A stretch of 64,000 bases of DNA from Actinomycetota bacterium (lineage in GTDB: Bacteria; Actinomycetota; Geothermincolia; Geothermincolales; RBG-13-55-18): assembly GCA_013178005.1 (NCBI GenBank), contig JABLXL010000007.1, forward strand, positions 1 to 64,000. Direction: 5' to 3'. Below, piece by piece: positions 8,327-15,988 of this stretch (positions are counted from its first letter, which is position 1; the number at the start of each line of letters is the position of its first letter). A program made the position numbers and the translations under genes. The notes beneath the pieces are model-generated. The model had not been told where the DNA came from. It saw only the letters and a program-made list of their open reading frames with translations, and ran no database searches.

Positions 8327-9664
8327 CTATACTCCCGCGGCCCGCGGCCAGAAACGGGCCATCATGTCCAGGGCCAGGGCGGGCCAGCAGAAGTCGCGTA
8401 TCCTTCTCCCCTCGCCGCTGCGGGAATCGTAGTACTCGCAGAAACCCTCCCTCAGGACCATGCGCACCACGCGCCGCGTGAGCTCCCTGGCCTCATCCGG
8501 GTATCCGTATTCGGCCAGGCCGATGGAGAGCATCCAGGAGAAATTCACCCACACGCAATGACCGGACCACAGGTGGCGGTCAACCCATGGACCCGCCCCC
8601 GCCAGTTCCCGCTCGGGGTTGAAGGGCACGGGGTACGGTGTCCAGAACCCATCCGCGTCCAGCAGGTGCTCCTCGACCATCCTGCTCGCGCGCTCTCGCG
8701 AGCACAGGCCGGTGAACAACGGGAGCAATGACGCCGCAGTGCGCCTCCTCGCCAGGCGTGATCGCCGGTAGCCGAAACGGGGGAAATAGCACCCCCTCGC
8801 CTCATCCCAGCAACGGGCATCCAGCGCCTCCATCATCTCCTGGGCTTTCCTCCGGTATTCTCCCGCTTCCCCTTTTCTTCCCAACTCTTCCGCCAGGAAG
8901 GACATGCTGCGGCAGGCCCGGGCGGCCAGCGCATTAACGGTGAGGTCCTCGCACACGAACCGGCCGGCCGCCGCCAACCTACGGGGCTTCCAGCCCAGCG
9001 CGCGGTTGAAGGCATAGAGAAGGGTGGGATAGATCTCGGCGCGCATGGGGCTGGTCAGGCCGCGGTCCCGCAGCCCCAGTGCCTCGAAGAACTGGGGCGA
9101 GAGGTCCGTGCCCGTCTCCCAGGGGTGAAACACTACCACCAGGCCATCCCCCCGCAGTCTCCTCGACTTCAGGAGGTAATCCAGGCACCGTCGCAAAGGG
9201 GTCCAGATGCGCTTCAACCAGGCTGCGTCACCGCACCGCCGGTAAACCGTTTCCACGGCGAAATGGTAGACGGGAGGATCCACCATGAAGGAAGCCCCTC
9301 TCCCGTCGAACTCCCATTTAACCAGGCGCGTCTCGAGTCCCCTCAGCCAGCGGTGCGAACCGCGGTTGGGGAGCAGGACCTCGTGGGGAAGGTGTCCGTC
9401 CCCTGCCACCTGGCGCAGGAGCGTCTCCAGCTCTCGCTGCGCCCTGGAGCCGTCGAGCACGGACATGGCGACGGCGTGGAATCCGCTGTCCCAGGCGAAA
9501 AGGGATGGGTAGTGCAGGTGTGAGGGCATGTGGTAATAGGTGTCGCCCATCTCCACCTCGTTGGCGGAGAACACGCGCCGCGACTCTTCTGCCAGACTTT
9601 CCCAATCAGCCCGTTCGAGCGGCGCGTCGCGACTTGACCTCGCCTCCCCTCCCGTCGCGCCCAA
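8327..9664 (-). CDS. GH63/mannosylglycerate hydrolase-like (alpha/alpha)6-barrel glycosidase
   Basis: A 445-residue protein of the six-hairpin glycosidase clan. Early residues show LFAWDSGFHAVA, the WDSxFHA motif of MGH1/GH63/trehalase-like enzymes, with the acidic catalytic region PWETGTDLSP in the middle. Near the C-terminus are WVNFSWMLSIGLAEYGY and the Trp/Asp-rich end. Enzymes of this group hydrolyse glucosyl- or mannosyl-glycerate, or act on trehalose-like solutes. No signal peptide is visible, so a cytoplasmic role such as compatible-solute recycling is likely. No other carbohydrate genes are adjacent. Confidence 0.82.
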   Translation of the reverse strand: MGATGGEARSSRDAPLERADWESLAEESRRVFSANEVEMGDTYYHMPSHLHYPSLFAWDSGFHAVAMSVLDGSRAQRELETLLRQVAGDGHLPHEVLLPNRGSHRWLRGLETRLVKWEFDGRGASFMVDPPVYHFAVETVYRRCGDAAWLKRIWTPLRRCLDYLLKSRRLRGDGLVVVFHPWETGTDLSPQFFEALGLRDRGLTSPMRAEIYPTLLYAFNRALGWKPRRLAAAGRFVCEDLTVNALAARACRSMSFLAEELGRKGEAGEYRRKAQEMMEALDARCWDEARGCYFPRFGYRRSRLARRRTAASLLPLFTGLCSRERASRMVEEHLLDADGFWTPYPVPFNPERELAGAGPWVDRHLWSGHCVWVNFSWMLSIGLAEYGYPDEARELTRRVVRMVLREGFCEYYDSRSGEGRRIRDFCWPALALDMMARFWPRAAGV

Positions 9665-9705
9665 TCTATGCCGTTTCCTCCCGTCGCGCCAGGCTCTCGG
9701 GGCGC

Positions 9706-9933
9706 TCAGGTCTGAGGCGGCTTCTCGTACGCGGGAACCCCGTACACCTTTTCATAGGCCCGGCACCAGGGACACAGCTTCAGCTTCGCCTCCATCTTGA
9801 CCATCCAGTGAAAAAAGCCGCTCCCTTTCTCCCTGCCGAGCTTGCACACCGTGCACTTGTTCATGCACATATCCGCTCTCTTGCGCGTTTTCTCATCCAC
9901 CTGCGCCGGGACCGGTCCAGATGTCTCCGCCAT
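9706..9933 (-). CDS. Small Cys-rich protein, function unknown
   Basis: A 75-residue protein with two cysteine clusters: CMNKCTVCK at about residues 22-30 and CPWC at about 56-59. This could form a zinc ribbon or hold an iron-sulfur cluster. Start chosen at the ATG at 9933, behind AAAGGGGAG; longer in-frame extensions have no ribosome site and atypical composition. It follows the Cys-containing gene at 10080-11114 on the same strand with a 146-base gap, so the two may be functionally linked. Family not recognised. Confidence 0.65.
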   Translation of the reverse strand: MAETSGPVPAQVDEKTRKRADMCMNKCTVCKLGREKGSGFFHWMVKMEAKLKLCPWCRAYEKVYGVPAYEKPPQT

Positions 9934-10079
9934 GGTCTCCCCTTTCACATTCGCTCCGTGCGCCCGCGGCCTCGCGCCGGTCCCCGGCGCGCGCTCCCGG
10001 GCGCGTCGCTTACCTGCCTTCCCTACCCGAAGCCCCACCACCAGGCCACACACGCACCATAGCACCGTGGCATGGCAGA

Positions 10080-11114
10080 TCACGCCATCCTCACCAGCAC
10101 CGTGCCTCTCTCGGGGACTTCCCAGTCGAAGCGCCCGCCTTGCCCTCTGTAAACCGCGGCGACCATCCCCGCAACCATGGGCGCGTTGAAAGCATTTCTT
10201 ACCAGGTTCCCTTTTCCGAGCTCTTCCTCCCCAGGGTCATCACGTTCGGGAACCCCGAAGCCGCGCAGCTTCATGAAAGCGAGGTCGGAGAGAAAGGAGC
10301 CGGGGTATTCACGCGCGAGGCGCGAATAGAAGTCCACGGTGAACTCGTACACCATGCGCGGTATTTCCTCCCCTATCTCCCTCTCCAGCTCCCGCAACAC
10401 GGTGTTGACCCCCTCCACGTTGATGTATATGAGCCACTCTCCCGTGGCCTGATCGAAGATCTTGCCCTGCCCCAAGTCCCAGCGATAGTTCCCGATGCCC
10501 AGCGGCACGCCGCACTTCGCGCAACGTTCGTACCCGGCCCGGGCGGGCACCTCCGGCGTCTTCTCCAGCTCAAGCCGCTCTTCGTGGGGGACATTCTCGT
10601 CCGGGTAAAGCTCCGAGTACCACGCCTCCCCGATGCTCCCGTACACCGGTTTCGCCCGCTTGCCTTCCAGGCTCTCGAAGGCGCCGCACACGTCCCCCAC
10701 GAAGAGGACGGGATGGTAGACGGGAGAGGCCCTGCCGATGAACTTCTTCCCCGCCCGGTAGGACAGGAGCTGCGCCTTGGCCAACCCTATGGTGGCCGCC
10801 TGCCGGACCATGACGATATATCCCAACCTGCGGAAAGGGCGCAGCCTGACGATTCTTCCGGCGAGCCCGGACAGGACATCGTCCACGTAAAGCTTCGCGT
10901 CGCGGCGTTTGGCGTCGATGAGGATGTGGTCTATGGGGATTCCCAGGGCCTCCTCCATCCTCTCCAGCACCCCGGCGAAGGCATCCCTCTCGATGAAGAT
11001 CCCCCTGGCCCTGCCCATACGGCTCTCCAGGACGCCGTCCTCCCTCCAGCGGTGCATGAAGGCGATGCGGTTAGGGACGCCACAAGCCGAGCAACCGGTA
11101 AAAGACAGAAACAT
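10080..11114 (-). CDS. Protein of unknown function with paired Cys motifs
   Basis: A 344-residue soluble protein. The N-terminus has CSACG at about residues 8-12 and a second CAKCG pair near residue 200, next to an NYRWDLGQGKIFD segment. The four cysteines could bind one metal if the two halves fold together. The C-terminal 140 residues, with the segment EWLIYINVEGVN and an end in VLVRMA, vaguely resemble V4R-type small-molecule-binding domains, but not enough to assign. Start taken at the ATG at 11114, behind AGGGGGTG. RNase P RNA lies just upstream on the same strand. Confidence 0.65.
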   Translation of the reverse strand: MFLSFTGCSACGVPNRIAFMHRWREDGVLESRMGRARGIFIERDAFAGVLERMEEALGIPIDHILIDAKRRDAKLYVDDVLSGLAGRIVRLRPFRRLGYIVMVRQAATIGLAKAQLLSYRAGKKFIGRASPVYHPVLFVGDVCGAFESLEGKRAKPVYGSIGEAWYSELYPDENVPHEERLELEKTPEVPARAGYERCAKCGVPLGIGNYRWDLGQGKIFDQATGEWLIYINVEGVNTVLRELEREIGEEIPRMVYEFTVDFYSRLAREYPGSFLSDLAFMKLRGFGVPERDDPGEEELGKGNLVRNAFNAPMVAGMVAAVYRGQGGRFDWEVPERGTVLVRMA

Positions 11115-11175
11115 TTTCGCACCCCCTAGGACCCCGACTTCCAATTATGTCCGCTCAACACCCCCAAAGCGGCGG

Positions 11176-11566
11176 TGAGAGGGAGCCGGCCTGTAAGCCG
11201 GATTCTGTACCCGGACGAAGCCGGGCGGTGGTCATCCATCTAGGACCGCCGTTGCCGGCGGCCTCCAGCGGCCTACCCGAGCCTCTAGCGCCGCGGGCCA
11301 CGGCATCGGCTCCTATTTGGCCTTGCTCCGGGAGGGGTTTACCAAGCCGGCCCCGTCACCGGGACCGCTGGTGGGCTCTTACCCCACCTTTTCACCCTTG
11401 CCGGCCGGCACCGCATGCGTTGTAGCGCCGGCAGGCGGTTTCCCTTTCTGTGGCACTTTCCGTCGGGTCACCCCGCCTGGGCGTTACCCAGCTCCCCGCC
11501 CTGTGGAGTCCGGACTTTCCTCGCGCGCGCCCTGAAGCGCGCCCGCGACCACCCGGCCGACTCCCT
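11176..11566 (-). ncRNA. rnpB: RNase P RNA, bacterial type A
   Basis: On the minus strand this stretch has the conserved core of bacterial RNase P RNA. The P4-forming GAGGAAAGTCCGGACTCCAC comes early. AAAGTGCCACAGAAAG and GTGAAAAGGTGGGGTAAGAG follow. CCGCTGGAG, TAGATGGATGACCACC and ACAGAATCCGGCTTAC come near the 3' end. The last of these pairs back with the 5' region to complete P4. It cleaves 5' leaders from tRNA precursors with RnpA. Ends are set by the outer helix (GAGTCGGCCGG at the 5' end, GGCCGGCTCCC at the 3' end) and are good to a few bases. Confidence 0.95.
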
Positions 11567-11619
11567 CATACAGCATTATCCGCCGCGCTCACCGGGGGCG
11601 TCAACCGCGCGAAACCCCG

Positions 11620-11901
11620 CTACCCGCGCTGCTTCTTCTCCTCCTCCTCGGCCATTTCGATGAACTCGGCCCAGTTCTCGCTCATCTTGGCCTCGCTCTC
11701 GAAACGGCCCATGGGGGTGATGACCGGACGCGGTCCGCTCCCGTCCCACTCCTTGTCCACGGGCTCGAAGGAATGGCCGGTGACCTTTCCCTCCTCGTCG
11801 AAATGGAACCATACTCTCTGGGCGGGGTTCTCGTCCGGCGAGAGAAAGGCCTTCATGGTGAAAAGGTGCTGCGTCTTGAGGTAATCGCGCACGGCAGACA
11901 T
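11620..11901 (-). CDS. Small conserved-looking hypothetical protein
   Basis: A 93-residue acidic protein starting at the ATG at 11901 behind GGGGAGGTGTGTC. The first half is MSAVRDYLKTQHLFTMKAF, followed by a two-strand segment (RVWFHFDEEGKVTGHSF) and a charged C-terminal helix ending in EEEEKKQRG. It has no membrane segment and no known motif. Codon use matches neighbouring genes, supporting a real gene. Function not recognised. Confidence 0.65.
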   Translation of the reverse strand: MSAVRDYLKTQHLFTMKAFLSPDENPAQRVWFHFDEEGKVTGHSFEPVDKEWDGSGPRPVITPMGRFESEAKMSENWAEFIEMAEEEEKKQRG

Positions 11902-12275
11902 GACACACCTCCCCATCGAACACTAACCCAAGCGAAACATCCTGGCCGATATGAAAAATGATAGCATAGCGCGTGGAAAGCCATTTTCCGGCGTTAAGCC
12001 ACCGTCCGGAGCCCGGGTTCGCGATCGCTTCCGGCTCGGAAGGCGCCCGGTGAAACGGCGCGGTGTTCAGGGCGCCCGTGGTCGACGAGGTCTCCGACCT
12101 CAAGGGTGGTCATGGGTTTACCTGAATAAGCCTTGGGTGGCGCCCAAATCGCCCGTGGTCGGGGAGTTTGCCGCCGGCTATGTACGTGTCGCAGTGTCAA
12201 CGTCAACCAGGCCCTGTGACCCGGTGTCTCCCTGGCCGCACAGGAAAACCCGGGGCGATGGCGGTCGCGGCGGCA
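11902..12275. other. Intergenic region, no gene seen
   Basis: About 370 bases between two minus-strand genes. Open frames exist but lack ribosome sites and plausible protein sequence. No repeats, tRNA-like fold or terminator with a T-run could be recognised. Confidence 0.45.
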
Positions 12276-13250
12276 TCAACCCTCTCCGCCGCTTACAGAG
12301 AGGCGCGCCTCCAGGTCCGGACCACCGCACATGGACACCAGCCGGCACACGGTGCGGTAAAGGAGGTATTCCTCCACCTCGCGCGGGAAGGAAAAGAAGC
12401 GCAGGTCGTCCAGCAACGCCGGATGGTAGCCGAATCCCACGGGAAAGTCGGTGCCGTACATGATGCGTTCTGGGTAATCCTCGAAAAGGCGGTAGAAGTG
12501 GGCGTGGTTCCGCTCCACCTCTTCCACCTCGAGGCTGGAGGCCAGGGGAGGCAGGTCCTCGCGCCCGCCGCGGAGCTCCTCGTACATGCGCATGCAGGAA
12601 ATGGTGTTGGTCATGTCCAGCCAGAAATTGGAATAAGTTTCCAGCAACCTGTGGGCCAGCTCGAAGCGCGGGAACAGCGAATGCACCGCCACCACCTGCA
12701 TGCGTGGATACTCCCGGATCACCGCTTCCATGGCCTCCAGGTCCATGTACATGCCGTAGAAATCGTCAAAGCCCGTATGCACCAGCAACGGTCTGCCGTG
12801 CTCGTTCAGCACCTCGAAGAGGGGGCGCATCTCGGGGACGAAGGCGGGGAACCTCTGCGCGAAGGGGTGGAGCTTCATGCCCAGGAAACCGTACTCCTCG
12901 ATGCAGCGGCGCGCCTCCCCCTCCTTGTCGGGCGTCTCGATGTGCAGGGAACCGAAGGGTATGGCCTCCTCTATCTCCGCGCAAAGTTCGCGGTTGAAGC
13001 GGTTGAGGTCGGCGGTCTCCTCCTCCCAGAGGGGGAAAACCAGGTTGAAGAAAAAGGGTATCTCCGATTCACGCAGGTCCGCGAGTATTTCCTCCCTGGA
13101 GATATCCTCGCTGATGGGAAACCCTGGCGTGAAGCCCTTCACCCAGCGCACCAGGCCGCGCATGCGCCGGGGCGGGAGAATATGGACATGGGGATCGATC
13201 CAGGGGATGCCGTTTTCTCCCATCCTGGTCTTGCCGCTCTCCCACCTCAT
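12276..13250 (-). CDS. TIM-barrel amidohydrolase (amidohydrolase-2 family)
   Basis: A 324-residue metal-dependent hydrolase or decarboxylase of the amidohydrolase-2 family. Metal-site motifs are in order: DPHVHI near residue 19, GMKLHPF, LVHTGF, VVAVHSLFPR and the terminal Asp in YGTDFPVGF. The family includes ACMSD-like decarboxylases and lactonases; the exact reaction cannot be assigned. Start at the ATG at 13250, nine bases after GGAGGGAG. A TATAAT at 13330-13335 (minus strand) could be its -10 box. No obvious operon partners. Confidence 0.85.
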   Translation of the reverse strand: MRWESGKTRMGENGIPWIDPHVHILPPRRMRGLVRWVKGFTPGFPISEDISREEILADLRESEIPFFFNLVFPLWEEETADLNRFNRELCAEIEEAIPFGSLHIETPDKEGEARRCIEEYGFLGMKLHPFAQRFPAFVPEMRPLFEVLNEHGRPLLVHTGFDDFYGMYMDLEAMEAVIREYPRMQVVAVHSLFPRFELAHRLLETYSNFWLDMTNTISCMRMYEELRGGREDLPPLASSLEVEEVERNHAHFYRLFEDYPERIMYGTDFPVGFGYHPALLDDLRFFSFPREVEEYLLYRTVCRLVSMCGGPDLEARLSVSGGEG

Positions 13251-13590
13251 CGGTCATCTCCCTCCGTCGCTCTCCATCGGTCGCGCTCCGTCCCGCGCTC
13301 CGCCGGATACCCGGCCGCCCGTATGCTAGATTATATCCCAGGGACCGCCCCGCGCACCTGTCCCGCCCGCGATCCCTCTGCTAGGATAAGCGTGGCGGAG
13401 CGATGGGCGTCCCCGAAAAGCGGTGACCGGGGCCGGGGGGCGGAGGGACTCCGCCGAAACGGTCGCGGCGGAATCGTGGCCGCTCCTCCGTACCCATGGT
13501 GACATGGGAGAGCGGATACGCGGTGGGTTTTTCGCGGTCGAGGGACCGTGAGTATCCCATGGCCTCATAGAGGAAAGACCGTCACGGGGG
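13251..13590. other. Divergent intergenic region with promoter-like -10 and a hairpin
   Basis: Between the amidohydrolase and the lipoprotein gene. On the minus strand TATAAT at 13330-13335 is a plausible -10 box for the amidohydrolase, with a weak -35. A GGCGGAG/CTCCGCC hairpin lies at 13439-13455. No riboswitch class could be matched with confidence. Confidence 0.4.
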
Positions 13591-14871
13591 ATGGTGACCA
13601 TGCCTATGAAACGGAAAAAGTTGGGCGGAGCGGCTTCGCGGCGCGGGGCGCGCACGAGGCGCGGCGTTTCGCGGGCCCGACCGCCCCTCGTGGCGTTGGC
13701 GCTCATGGCGGTGGCGATCCTCTCCCTCCCCAACGCGGGAGGCTGTGGTGGCGGTGGGGGCTACCGCGACCTCATCGAAACCCTCGAGGCGAGGGCGGGA
13801 ACCATAAGCACCCTGCGTTACACCTGCGTAACCGAGGACGGCGAGCGCCTTTACCGCGAGGAGTTCGAGCTCGCCTTCCCGGACAGGTACCGCTACCGGG
13901 TGTATGAAGACAGGGGCGGCTCGGCCAGACTGGCAAGCGCGGTCGAGCAGCGCGGGGAAGCGTTCTTCCGCACGCGCGCCACCTATTCTGAATCCGGCGC
14001 GCTGGAAAAGGTGGAAAGCGAGACAGCCTTCAACGTGCCTCCCCTGCGCAACGGGGGAAAGTACCTCGGCCTCTACCACCTTATCGGAAACGCCGACTAC
14101 TTCCATTCCATCCTCTCCCTCCTCGAGGGCGGCAGCCTGGAGCTCAGAGGAAAGGAGGAAGTCGAGGGCGCGCCGGCCTACCGCCTGGATTCCGCAGCCG
14201 GGCTGACCCCCCGCATGCAGATATGGCTGGACGCGGAAACCGGCCTGCCCCTGAGGAAGGACCTCTTCCTCGGCGAGGAGAGGAAGGTGGTCTTCCGCTT
14301 CCAGGGATACGAGGAGGATTTCCCCTATCCCGAGCTGCCTTTCCTGCCCGATACAAGGACCCTGTTCGGGAACGAAGGCGCCGCCGTAAACCCGTTGGAG
14401 AGCGACGGCGGGTGCCGTTCCCTGGACCTTCCCGACGCGGCCTCCCTGGTCGGCTTCGACCCCCTTATCCCCACCCTGGAGGGTTTCGAGCTCACGGGAG
14501 CGCGCTGGCGCGACCCGGCGGCCTCCGCGCCCGCATCCGGAGGCCAGTCCATCCAGTATCCGGAGGGCTTCCGCGAGCTGTACCTGCTCTACCGCGACGG
14601 CATGCGACAGGTGGAGATAAGGGAAAGCCCCTATGACCCGGATTTCGCCTATTACACCATGGGGCTGGGCACCCTCACCGGCGCCTACCTGGCCCAGCAG
14701 GAGACGTTCGGGGAAGAAGCCGGTGGCGCCTCCTACACCGCGGCGCTGGACTGCCAGGAGATGCACCTCGTGGCCGGGGACCTGGAGATCACCGCGACCG
14801 GGGACCTGTCAAGGGACGCCTTCGCAGACCTCGCCGCCCAACTCGTCGAGCTGGCTTCGAGCCGGGAATAG
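13591..14871 (+). CDS. Lipoprotein with LolA/LppX-like fold
   Basis: A 426-residue predicted lipoprotein. A basic N-terminus is followed by a hydrophobic helix (LVALALMAVAILSL) and a lipobox-like NAGGC at about residue 52, then Gly-rich linker. The first domain (about 55-270) has alternating strands typical of LolA/LppX-like proteins, with the EEFELAFPDRYRYRVYEDRGG region and later LWLD-like strand MQIWLDAETGLPLRKD. The C-terminal domain resembles the DUF4367/RsiX-type end (ELYLLYRDGMRQVEIRES). Such proteins sit on the outer face of the membrane and may bind lipids or sense the envelope. Several Met codons (13591, 13600, 13606) could be the start. Confidence 0.75.
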   Translation: MVTMPMKRKKLGGAASRRGARTRRGVSRARPPLVALALMAVAILSLPNAGGCGGGGGYRDLIETLEARAGTISTLRYTCVTEDGERLYREEFELAFPDRYRYRVYEDRGGSARLASAVEQRGEAFFRTRATYSESGALEKVESETAFNVPPLRNGGKYLGLYHLIGNADYFHSILSLLEGGSLELRGKEEVEGAPAYRLDSAAGLTPRMQIWLDAETGLPLRKDLFLGEERKVVFRFQGYEEDFPYPELPFLPDTRTLFGNEGAAVNPLESDGGCRSLDLPDAASLVGFDPLIPTLEGFELTGARWRDPAASAPASGGQSIQYPEGFRELYLLYRDGMRQVEIRESPYDPDFAYYTMGLGTLTGAYLAQQETFGEEAGGASYTAALDCQEMHLVAGDLEITATGDLSRDAFADLAAQLVELASSRE

Positions 14872-14932
14872 CCGTCGGCGCGGGATCGCGCCCGCATGAA
14901 GCTTGTGTCAAGGCGGGTATGGTGGTTATCCT

Positions 14933-15853
14933 TCAGCGGCTGGGCTCGATGGCGCGCAGCGACCATCCCAGGGGGGTATGGTACGGACGCTCACCCCGCA
15001 GGGCCGCCTCCACCCGCTCCACCGCCTCGTCGGAAAACGCGTCCAGCATGCGCTCGCCCGCCTCCGGCGTGGCAGCGCGGGGCTCGCCGATATAATTAGA
15101 GGGATGTTTTTCCGTCACCCAGGAGAGCATGAGCCCGACGTAGGCCACGTCGTCCCCCATCTCCCCCAGGCCGATGGCGCGCAAGCATTTTCCAAGCGCT
15201 CCCAGCAACAGGTTGGGCCACCTGCGGGTGTTGATGGAAACGCGTGGAAGGTCCTTCCAGGACGGCCGTACCCTGTCCGGGCATGCCCTCAACATGAGGG
15301 AGGTCTCGTTGAGGCCGGCGTGGCTGTCCTGGGGGTCCCCGCACGCTCCCTCGCCGGAGCCCAGCCTGGCGAGCAACTCGGGATCCAGCTCCACCATGCG
15401 GCGGAAGAAGGAGAGGAAGGGGGCCACCACGTGGAAGCCGCGCTTTTCGTACATGCGCTTGACCGCCTTGGCGGTGGCGATCTGGTGGCGGGGGCCGCCG
15501 TGGTTGTCGGTGATCAGCAGGTAACTGAAACCCCGGTCCGCGAGGAAGGACGCGACTCCCCTGACCAGGAGGTTAACAGCCCTGCTGTCGATCTCCACGG
15601 ATCCCGGTATGGTGTCGCTGCCCATGTAACAGGAGGGCAGGAGGACGAAATCCAACTCCGGATGCTTTTCCGCCAGCTTGCGGAGGGCGCGTTCCCTCAC
15701 CTCCTCGGCCATCCACACGTCGGTTCCGAGGGGAAGGTGGGGGCCATGCACCTCGATGGGGCTCAGGGCCAGGACGAACAGGGTTTTTTTCGGATCCAGG
15801 GCATCCACCTCCGGACCCGTCATCTCCACCAGCTCGAGCCGCCTTCCGCCCAT
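14933..15853 (-). CDS. Creatininase-family amidohydrolase
   Basis: A 306-residue protein of the creatininase/MftE-like family, binuclear metal enzymes that open cyclic amides or cleave peptide-type bonds. Metal ligands are visible: the EVHGPHLPLGTD block near the N-terminus, NHGG in the middle and HAGLNETS with its conserved Glu. Start set at the ATG at 15853. There is no ribosome site, but TATAAT lies 6 bases upstream, indicating a leaderless transcript. The ATG at 15904 is an alternative. Mycofactocin partner genes are not present, so the substrate is unknown. Confidence 0.85.
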   Translation of the reverse strand: MGGRRLELVEMTGPEVDALDPKKTLFVLALSPIEVHGPHLPLGTDVWMAEEVRERALRKLAEKHPELDFVLLPSCYMGSDTIPGSVEIDSRAVNLLVRGVASFLADRGFSYLLITDNHGGPRHQIATAKAVKRMYEKRGFHVVAPFLSFFRRMVELDPELLARLGSGEGACGDPQDSHAGLNETSLMLRACPDRVRPSWKDLPRVSINTRRWPNLLLGALGKCLRAIGLGEMGDDVAYVGLMLSWVTEKHPSNYIGEPRAATPEAGERMLDAFSDEAVERVEAALRGERPYHTPLGWSLRAIEPSR

Positions 15854-15859
15854 AGGAAG

Positions 15860-15865
15860 ATTATA
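15860..15865 (-). promoter_or_regulatory. -10 box of leaderless creatininase-family gene
   Basis: TATAAT on the minus strand, 6 bases before the ATG at 15853, with a weak -35. The spacing puts the transcription start at the start codon. Confidence 0.5.
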
Positions 15866-15988
15866 ACACCCCTCCCTGTCTCGGTCGCGGGCAGCAATTT
15901 CCATGGCATCCGGTCTCTGATATCGAGCACGATGCCTTATATCGGTCGGTTTCTCGATATTCGAGACCTGACCCCAGACGGCTTCTAT

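Noticed and set aside
11951-12463. 170-residue plus-strand gene
   Set aside because: It overlaps the amidohydrolase antisense and shows no protein-like pattern.
13380-13500. Riboswitch upstream of the lipoprotein gene
   Set aside because: A hairpin is present, but conserved cores of the glycine, TPP, cobalamin or c-di-GMP classes could not be matched.
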